A DNA stretch of 64,000 bases, from assembly GCA_007115705.1 (NCBI GenBank), contig QXEO01000222.1:4963176-5027175 (forward strand). The letters are read 5' to 3'. Position numbers and translations under genes: made by a program. The notes beneath the pieces were generated by a model. That model was not told the DNA's origin. It was given only the letters and a program-made list of their open reading frames with translations, and ran no database searches. Below, one piece after another: positions 55,714-64,000 of the stretch (position 1 is the stretch's first letter; each line of letters starts with the position of its first letter). The DNA comes from Dactylis glomerata. Taxonomy: Eukaryota; Streptophyta; Magnoliopsida; Poales; Poaceae.

Positions 55714-58297
55714 ACATCCCCAAGCTTAACTCCTGCTCGTCCTCGAGTAGGTAAGTGATAACAAAAGAAATAATTTTTGAGGTGACATGCACCATCACAA
55801 TCTTGATCATATAGGTAAAGCATTGAGTGCTGAGATCAAAGAACTTAAAACATGCGCATAAAAGATATAATCTTGACAATAAGAAACTTAGCAATCATGT
55901 TATAACATGAAAAAGAACACAAACAAAAGATCATGAATAATGAAACAATGAAAGTCAAACGTGTGTTCAAATCATATGGAAAAACATAGTAAATGGTTTT
56001 CAGCTTGTCCTTCATGGAGAGCAAAACATCAATGCACAGGACACCTTCAAGTTTAAGAGGGCGACTAGATACAAATAATTTAAGAACAAGTGAAACCATA
56101 GTCATGAATAAATCAATGAAAACTTTGGGACAATGCACATTATACTCAGAATGATAACTATGCTCTCTTAGATGGTGCATAAATATAGAAGGTGGAGACT
56201 CAACATAAAAGTAAACGAAAGGCCCTTCGCAGAGGAAAGAAGTGATTTAACATGTGCTAGAGCTTTTCATTTGTAAAACAGAGAGATAAAAATTGGTTTT
56301 GAGAGGTGGTTGTCTTTGTCAACGACTGGCAATGGGGTTCTTACTATCTTCCATACAAAAATAAAGCAAGTTTTTGAGAGAGAGATTGGCACTTTTGTGC
56401 TCTCTTATAAAGCTTGGCACTCCTCCCCACCTTTTTTCCTTTCTCAAACCATGGCTAACCGATTCCATCGGGTGCCCACCAACATTCACATACCATGGAG
56501 GAGTGCCTTTTTTTCCTTTTTTTCTTTTTTTCTTTTTGGAATAAGAAAATATGGAAGATAGCAAATCCGACCACTGCGTCCCCATGAGCTGAAAACAGTG
56601 TCACAAAATGAGAAGTATTTTGAAGGTTTTTTGAAAGGTAGCACATGAAAATTTACTTGGAATGGCTTACAAATACCATGCATAGGAATTTATAGTGGAC
56701 ACAATGGCAAACTTGGTTTCTAGGAGTTGGATGTACGAGTAGAGCTCATACTCAGTACAAAATGAGGGCTAGCAAAAGACTGGGAGCGACCAACTAAGAG
56801 AGCAATAACGCCCATAATCATGCATAGCGACAAAACATCATTGAAAGAAGCATAAAGTGGTATCACAAGTCAAAAACCAAATGATCATAGAGGCCATAGG
56901 CGACTTATTTTGTAGTCAATATGGTGTAAGCATGTGCCAAGTCAACCCAAATAAAGCATCAAAGGAGAAAACCAAATAAATGCTTCCATATAATATAAAC
57001 AATGCATGATTTTTTCAAAGGCTCATTAAGCAATCTCTGTCATTTGAGACAAGTCTTGCTATAGCAAAAATCACTAAGCATACTATCAAAAAGACATCAA
57101 GCACGACATGCAAAAGCCTAGGCCGCAGTCTACACAAGCTACTTTTTGTACCACTTTTTTAAATGAAACTTTTTCTCTTTTCCAACACCATTCAAACCTT
57201 TTTGAGGAAACTCTTTTGAGGAAAACCAACATATACCAGAGGTCCAAATACACCTTGATGCAAAGATAAAACAAGATCTGAACAAAAATCAAGGCGAAAA
57301 ATGCAAGCTAAACGCAGTAGCAGAAAAAGAGAACACTTGTTGAAACGATAAGAGTGAAAAACGGAGTGTTCTTGGCAAATGAAAACCGGATCATGTCTCT
57401 CTCCAAACACATGATGTGATCCAAACATTTATTGCAGCAAAAAAAGCAAAAGAAAACTTAAAACAAAAGCAACTGATGCTCCAAGAAAAACACATAGTGC
57501 ATGAAGCAATAAAAATATAGTGTCTTGAAAGGTGACCTGATTTTTGCCGATGAAGAAATGGGTGCCTCGGGGCATCCCCAAGCTTTGACGCTTGTACTTC
57601 TTGGGTATTTCTTGGGGTGGGATGGGCATCCCCAAGCTTGATATTTTGTCCATTCTTCATCTCATCTCATCATTCTCCAATCCCTACACTTGAAAACTTC
57701 CTTCATACAAAACTAAACACAATTCTATTAGCAACATTAGTGTAAGCATAATAATGAATCAACCCTTTTTGCTTCAGGTTTCAACACAACACCACCACAT
57801 ATAAAGTATGTACTACTGTAGCAACTTCCCCAAAAGTTATGTGATCAAAAGAACTGAAAAAGAAAGCGATAAAGCAGCTAAAACGAATAGTGGCAGAAAT
57901 CTATCAAAACTGAACAGCTGATAAATGCCAATTTTTAAAGGGGTTTTCTATTGCTCAAATCAAAAATTGTACAACTAATGAAAGTTTGGATATAACCTGG
58001 GGCATATGCACAAGAAATCGCAAGTCCAAAAGATATACAGAGAATTTTCACGAATTTTTATAGTGCTGCACCAAAAACTGTTTTAGGACAGCAACATCCC
58101 CAAATCTTACCTCACTCAAATTAGAGGCTTCTCTTGGCACAACAACGAAATAAAAAGGATAAGGAGCGGTTATTACAGTAGTAATAACTTCCAAGACTCA
58201 AATAAAAGAAAAAGTACTGAAAATACACAATGGGTTATCTCCCAAGAGTGCTTTTCTTTAACGCCTTTGAGCTAGGCGCAGTAATTTGCAAAGATGC
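55714..58297 (-). other. Element G 3' internal region, non-coding
   Basis: It parallels the B and A 3' regions and contains AAGCTTGGGGATG motifs next to the LTR and again near 57575 and 57630. A (TTTTTC)n-like stretch lies at 56508-56538. No conserved frame is seen. Confidence 0.6.
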
Positions 58298-60819
58298 TCA
58301 TGTAGGCGCCATAAAAGAGCTTAAGGCAAAGGCGCAATATAGGAACTTAAAGCAAGAGAGAGCATCAAAAAGCAAATATGAAACACATTTAAATCTAAAC
58401 CACTTCCTATGAAAAATAGTGTTGTAAAGAGACAAGTCATGAAAGCGCAAAGCAAAAAGCATAGGAAGGCAAAACAAGTACAACTTCAAGAATTGCAACA
58501 TAAAGAGGGGAAACTCAATATTGTTGAGATCCATCAAACCATGTTTTCCTCTCTCATAATAACTTTCAGTAGCATCATGAATAGAACTAATAATATAACT
58601 ATCACATAAAGCATCCCTATCATGAGCCACATGCATAAAAGAATTAATACTCCCTACATGAACAATCATAGTAGGAGCAGATTCAATAGAATAATTATTC
58701 TCATCACTATAATCATCAAAAACAGGAGGCATATTGTAATCATAACTAATTTTCTCCTCAAAAGTAGGTGAACTGAAAATATTATACCCATCATCATAAC
58801 CATCATAAACTAGAGGTTTTGTATCATCACAAGCTAGAGAACAGCTATTTCGCAAAGCATATTCATCAAACATATCATCATAAGAAGGAACATGGATAGT
58901 ACTAATGGTACAACAATTATTTATGTTAGAATTTGTACCAAAAATATTTTCAATATCAAAAGTAGAGTGCTTTTCCCAATCATGATCACTAACATAGGTA
59001 ACAGGCATGAGAACATCATCCCAATCAGAATTATCTTAATCTATAGCAGGATCATAATGCTTAGGGGAAGATACCGTGTCCTCTCAGGTCTTAATCCTCT
59101 TCTTCTTCTTCTTCATACTCTTCTTACTCTCTCCTTTAGGAGGGAGAGACTTGAAGGGCATCTTCTCCATATATCCTTTAGGAGGGAAAGGCATCTTCTC
59201 CACATAATCTGGTTTGCTGACAGAAACAACAGAAGAAACTTTGGAGGATTCTTCCTCTCTATTAATAAGATCAAAACATCTATTAGTCCTGTCATAGCTT
59301 GGCAAATCATCATGTTTTATAAGATCTTGTAAGTAAGTATTTGCGAGGCAATCTTTAGCACAATAGAGACGACAACCACGAAGGATGCTATTAATATCAA
59401 CATCTCTCATATCAACCAAAGAAATCTTTCTAGATATCTCTTCACAATTCAAAAACAAAGTAAGCACATCATACTGATTGAGAGTAATCTTATCATCACA
59501 ATACAAATCTGTGGTACTCGTTCGATTAATTGGGCATTGAAAATTAAAGTGACCCTTTTTATCGCAAAGTTCATAAAGAAAAGGATAAAGCTCACAAACC
59601 CTTTCACCAAGCTCATCTAGATCCCTGAGCCACGTATTGGTTTCTTCATTCCCATGGGTGATGCAATAATCTTCCTTGTTGTGACTCTGTTCACAAGGTC
59701 TATGTATTCCACAAAAATTAACATGCTTATAAGAAATCGGACTTTTAGAAGTTTGAGCATGTTTATTGCAATCATCAATAACAATATCACTTTCTATGCA
59801 AGTGTCCTTAAAAGGTTCATGATACACGTCCCCATTTCCTTTAGGAACATTCATATGGGAAGCAAAGGCTTTAAAGCAATCAACCATAATTTGAGGATCA
59901 AGACCATATTTAGCACTAAGCTCTTGAAAATTAGCAGTTTCAGCGAAAGACGTAATGCAATCAAACTCGTAATTCATACCTGATCCTTTACCTTTGTCGC
60001 TATCCCAACCTTCAATATTGTTTTGAATTGTTTCAAGCAGATCCCACTTGGTGTCAACATCCTTGCTTGTGAAAGACCCATCAAAGCATGCATCTAGATA
60101 GCCCTTGTAATATCCTGAAAGCCTTGCATAAAAATTATTAATAACAATATTACGGGAAAGATCATGAATAGGACATTTGTGCATTAGTAACTTTAATCTT
60201 CCCCACGCTTGGGCAATGCTTTCTCCCTCATGCGGATGAAAATTATAAATGTAATTCCAATCTTTATAAACCTGACTAGAAGGATAGAATTTAGAATAAA
60301 AGAGAGGTACAATTTCCTCCCAATCAATAGATCGACCATCCTTCAGTGTTTATACCATTCCTCAGCTCTGCCTTTCAGTGATAAAGAGAATAGCTTCTTC
60401 TTAACTTGGTTCATCGAAATACCTGCACACTTGAACAACTCGCATAATTCATATATAAAAAGCAAATGATCACCAGGATGGACAGTTCTATCTACCAAAT
60501 AGCAGTTATCCATAGCACGTTCGACAATCTTCATAGGTATTTTAAAAGGATGAGGAGCACAAGCATCATTAGAAACATCACATATGGGAGATAAAATATC
60601 ATCAGAGCAAACTTTCTCCACTGAAGCTGGGGAACTAAAAATATCATGCTTAACAAACCCAGCTTCCTCAAGCTTAGACTTTTCTATAGCATTAGCAATA
60701 ACGGGATTCAAAGCATTCGTACTAATAACATTGCTATGCGAAATAAGCTCCAAAGGTTTTTCAATTTTCTCTTCAAATATAAACTCAGGAAAAATACTAA
60801 AGAACTCTTTACTTTCCAT
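58298..60819 (-). pseudogene. Element G gag with hydrophobic C-terminal extension, frameshifted
   Basis: It starts MESKEFFSIFPEF at 60819 and is open to AEEWYKH near 60346, where a lost T shifts frame. It resumes as 60184-59084 (capsid, knuckle and basic tract), then again as 59008-58298. The zinc knuckle reads YELCDKKGHFNFQC, so its first Cys is Tyr (TGT to TAT, near 59573), unlike element F. The 236-residue last segment has a Tyr/Asp-rich part (DDGYN, DYNMPPVFDDY) and two hydrophobic stretches (FPLFMLQFLKLYLFCLPMLF and SYLLFDALSCFKFLYCAF), each long enough to span a membrane. Athila relatives are known to carry an env-like frame after pol, but here the segment directly follows gag and its identity is unproven. 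Confidence 0.75.
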
Positions 60820-60931
60820 TAAGCCTAACTAGTGAAAATAAAAACAAAAAACAAAAAGATATAATTGCAGAATCTAAAGGAAATAACTCCGAGCACTCAC
60901 ACATGAGGATGCGAGTACCTTTTACCTTACC

Positions 60932-60949
60932 TCCCCGGCAACGGCGCCA
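60932..60949 (-). other. Element G primer-binding site
   Basis: Minus-strand TGGCGCCGTTGCCGGGGA is a perfect tRNA-Asp type site 10 bases inside the 5' LTR. Confidence 0.88.
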
Positions 60950-60959
60950 GAAAAGAGCT

Positions 60960-62395
60960 TGATGTCTATGCACGTGTCTGTTCTTGTAGACAGTGTTGGG
61001 CCTCCAAGTGCAAAGGTTTGTACAGCAGCAGGAAGTTTCCCTTAAGTGGATCACCCAAGGTTTATCAAACTTAGGGAGGAGGAGGTCAAAGCTATCCCTC
61101 TCAAAAAACCCTGCAATTACGATACAGAAAGTCTCTTGTGTCCCCAACACACCCAATACACTTGTCAGATGTATAGGTGCACTAGTTTGGCGAAGAGATA
61201 GTGAAATACAAGTAGTAGTGATGATTATGAGTAGTAAACGTAATCTAAAATAAATATCGCTGCAAGCAAACATGTAACAAAACTGAATGTAAATGGTGTG
61301 CAATGCTTGGAAACAAGGCCTAGGGATCATACTTTCACTAGTGGACACACTCCCAACAAATATAACATAATTGAACCAATAGATACTATCATCAATATGC
61401 AACTCAAAACAATTCTCCAATGGAAAACGAATACTAATCATGCGTAGGGCTACGAAGCACTCCTCAAAGTCCGTATGTACCCAAACTAGATTGTCCCACA
61501 CTATCACTATGAACGCACTAGATGGTTCCAACAAACACCAACAATTCATAGAGATATTAACCAAAAAGATACACATGATGCACACACTAGTCACCTTTAC
61601 ACCATGATACAATGTATCTCTGAAGAGTATAATAATAAAGCATAGGAGTAGCATAATATCTGAATAATAACATCTACCAATTCAACTACATACAAAGATC
61701 ACGATCACATAAAGATCACATCATGAGAGAGAGAGGTGAACCACATAGCTACCGGTAGAGCCCTCAGCCCCGGGGGAGAACTACTCCCTCCTCATCATAG
61801 GAGACAGCAAGGTTGATGGAGATGGCGGTGAGGTCGATGGAGACAGCGGAGACGGCGATGGAGACCGATGGAGATGGCTCCGGGGGCACTTCCCCATCCC
61901 GGCAGGGTGCCAGAATAGAGACTTCTGTCCCCCAAAATTTGTCTTTGACGGCGGCGGAGCTACGGAACTGTTCTGGGAAAAAATGCCCCTTCCCCTAGGG
62001 TTTTCCGTCCTGAGGCTTTATATAGGCGAAGGGGCGTCGTCAGGGGGCTGCCAGGGCGCCCTCACAATGGCTGGGCGCGGCCAGGGGCTGGGCCGCGCCC
62101 CCCTGTTGTGTGGGCGGCCTCTGGCCCCCCTCCGGCTCTCTTTCGGTCTTCGGTACTCTTTCGGGAAAAATAAGACTTCTGGAACTTGTTTCGTCCAATT
62201 CTGAGAATATTTCCTGTGTAGCTTTTCTGAAACATAAAAACAGCAAAAAACAGGGAACTGGCACTGTGGCATCTTGTCAATAGGTTAGTTCCGGAAATCG
62301 CTTAAAAATGCCACGAAGTGTAATGAAACACAAGGCAAATGGTGTAAAAACAAGCATGGAGCATAGAAAATTATAGATACGTTTGAGACGTATCA
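60960..62395 (-). repeat. Element G 5' LTR (1436 bp)
   Basis: It pairs with 54277-55713 along its whole length, with a few percent difference by eye. The plus-strand end is GAGACGTATCA followed by GAGTT. Confidence 0.88.
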
Positions 62396-62400
62396 GAGTT

Positions 62401-64000
62401 CCAGAGCTTCTATAGCTCTTTCGAGCTCTCTTCTTTTTCCTTCCGGGCACATAATCTTCCATCGAGCAAGAGTGTATCCCACCTTCAGGAAGACAACCTA
62501 CATAGATGACCACCTCGATCTATTAAAGCATAGATCATTCCTAATTTTCCACAGGCTCCATAACACAGCAGCGTGTATAATATTAGGAACTTGCTGAGTC
62601 TTTTCACAGATCCACAGGCTAGCAATTGACAACAAATTAACCTACAGTTTTACTCTAGTAATTTTTGAAATTTGTTTCCAAACTTCTTTTGCAACAACAC
62701 ACTCAAAAAACAGATGCATGATATTTTCAGAATCAGAGCAGAAGACACAACTATGATCAGGTACATGTTGTCTTTTTAGCCAAATTATCCCTTGTAAGGA
62801 GCTTATTATTTGTAAGCAGCCAAAGAAACACATGTACCCTTGGTTGTACCTTCACTCTCCAGACAGCAAGGATATGTACTGGCATTACCCCTCTAAAGTT
62901 GACTATAGCATACATGGAACTCACAGAATATACACCTTTGGACTCAAATTTACAAATAACCGAATCCTCATCATCATTTAGACAAAGAGTTTTAGCAATA
63001 CTTTTTAATTCATACCACCTTTGCATCAATATATGATTCATAGTTCTTCTGAAAGTACACTTCAAATTTCTACCATCTCACAACTCATAGATGGATTTAT
63101 TATGTTCATTAATCAAAACATATAGATCCCAGAAGAGTATGGCCAGACTACAATGTCCAAACCAATGATCTTCCCAGAATTTATTTTTCCTACCATTCCC
63201 CACTTTCCACTGATACCCTATCTGTGCTGCCCTAGATGCCCACATTAATCCTTTTCAAAAAGGAGAAGCACCTTGGGAAGGACAATCAAACACATTAACA
63301 TAGCCAGTTCTATATTTATGATCAATAATTTGCTTCCACATTTTATGGTTATCTAGATGATATCTTTTGATCCATGAAGCTAATAAACATAAATTCATAT
63401 CAGCTAAATTAGGTATGCCCAAGCCCCCAAATTCAATTTTTTGAGAAACTAGGCCCCAATTGGCAAGATGATACTTTCGATGCCCATCATAATCATCCCA
63501 CAAAACATGTGCCATTTGAGAGTTAATTAATGAAATAGCCCATTTTGGGAATTTGATCACACTCAGCAAATAATTTGGGATGCTAGCCAAATAGGCTTTC
63601 ACCAAAATGATTCTAGCTTTATAAGACAACAGCTTCCCCCTCTAACCTCCACCTTTTTTAATTACTTTATCTACCACAGGCTGCAGGTCCTCTTTTCTAA
63701 GTTTCTTATAATGAAGAGGAACTCCCAGATAATTCATAGGAAGTGTACCAAGTTTGCAACTTAAAGTCTGTGAGAAAAGCTGGGCCTCCTCAGGGTCAAT
63801 ATTTATAGGAATCAAATCACATTTATTGAAATTAATTCTCATCCCAGATAGCTGTTCAAAACAGGACAAAATCCATTTCAAATTCCTAACTCACTCAATC
63901 TTGCTTTCTAAGAAAAGCAAAGTGTCATCAGCATACTGCATACTGATTATACCAGATGGGCAAAAGGATCTAAACATCCCGGATACCAGATTGTTATTTG
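62401..64000 (-). pseudogene. LINE ORF2: reverse transcriptase C-terminal part and zinc-binding domain
   Basis: Read from the window end leftwards, the frame shows GMRINFNKCDLIPI and MNYLGVPLHYKKLR (63881-63642), KARIILVKAYLASIPNYLLS with LANWGLVSQKIEFGGLGIPN (63629-63255), then YSVSSMYAIV and VQPRVHVFLWLLTNNKLLTR (63065-62757). The zf-RVT zinc-binding motif CVFCSDSENIMHLFFEC follows at about 62690-62760, and finally LWSLWKIRNDLCFN and LERAIEALEL up to element G at 62396. ORF2 is broken by stops near 63632, 63254 and 62495. The catalytic core and any endonuclease lie beyond the window. Confidence 0.85.

Larger units (their letters stand above)
54277..62395 (-). mobile_element. Element G: complete non-autonomous Athila-like Gypsy retrotransposon
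   Basis: The plus-strand order is 3' LTR (54277-55713), internal region and 5' LTR (60960-62395), with the target duplication GAGTT on both sides (54272-54276, 62396-62400). The total is 8119 bp. The internal region carries only gag (about 60819-58298) and a long 3' untranslated region; protease, reverse transcriptase and integrase are absent. It is inserted in the C-terminal coding end of a LINE. Confidence 0.92.

Noticed and set aside
1..64000. tRNA, rRNA, CRISPR arrays or bacterial-type operons
   Set aside because: None seen. The tRNA-like matches are only short primer-binding sites of retroelements, and the tandem arrays lack unique spacers.

Overview
The window looks like a Triticeae grass chromosome (wheat, Aegilops or barley type). 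The evidence is spliced plant genes separated by nested LTR retrotransposons. One of these has a Copia LTR of the BARE/WIS/Angela type, and several are Athila-like Gypsy elements with a primer site matching the 3' end of plant tRNA-Asp. MITEs and grass-type LINEs are also present. Only three host genes are visible, all in the first 15.3 kb. The other ~48 kb is transposable element sequence.

Genic part (1-15.3 kb): (1) a small two-exon gene for an Ala-rich, acidic protein ending in a zf-XS-like zinc finger (840-2059), with an apparent +1 frameshift; (2) a decayed PIF/Harbinger transposon (about 4380-6427); (3) a three-exon gene for an XS-domain protein related to SGS3 (6738-12661), whose 3.7-kb second intron holds a Tourist-like MITE and a retroposon with a 14-bp target duplication; (4) on the minus strand, a complete two-exon 12-oxophytodienoate reductase (OPR, old yellow enzyme family) gene (13988-15251) lacking a peroxisomal C-terminus.

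Repeat part (15.9-64 kb): a Stowaway-like remnant and a LINE fragment are followed by element A (16516 to ~20300, forward, 3'-truncated, gag/protease-like remains). After an unassigned stretch and a Copia LTR fragment comes element C (21863-36721, reverse, initiator-Met primer site, no coding sequence seen). Its left LTR is split by element B (22236-29225, reverse, complete, non-autonomous, one intact 197-aa frame). Its right LTR is split by element D (from 36722, forward, Athila-like gag-protease-RT). D's gag-pol is split by a complete young Copia element (39386-47817; two 1731-bp LTRs with about seven differences seen). D stops abruptly at 49803 against the gag region of reverse element F (to 53768). 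Finally a reverse LINE (about 53834 to beyond the window end) is interrupted by element G (54277-62395, reverse, complete, gag only, 5-bp duplication GAGTT).

Taken together, A, B, F and G are relatives that share LTR or 3' internal sequence and the tRNA-Asp primer site but carry different, reduced coding loads and no reverse transcriptase. They look like a set of non-autonomous Athila-type elements mobilised by an autonomous partner. The nesting gives a relative order: C before B and D, D before Copia, and LINE before G.
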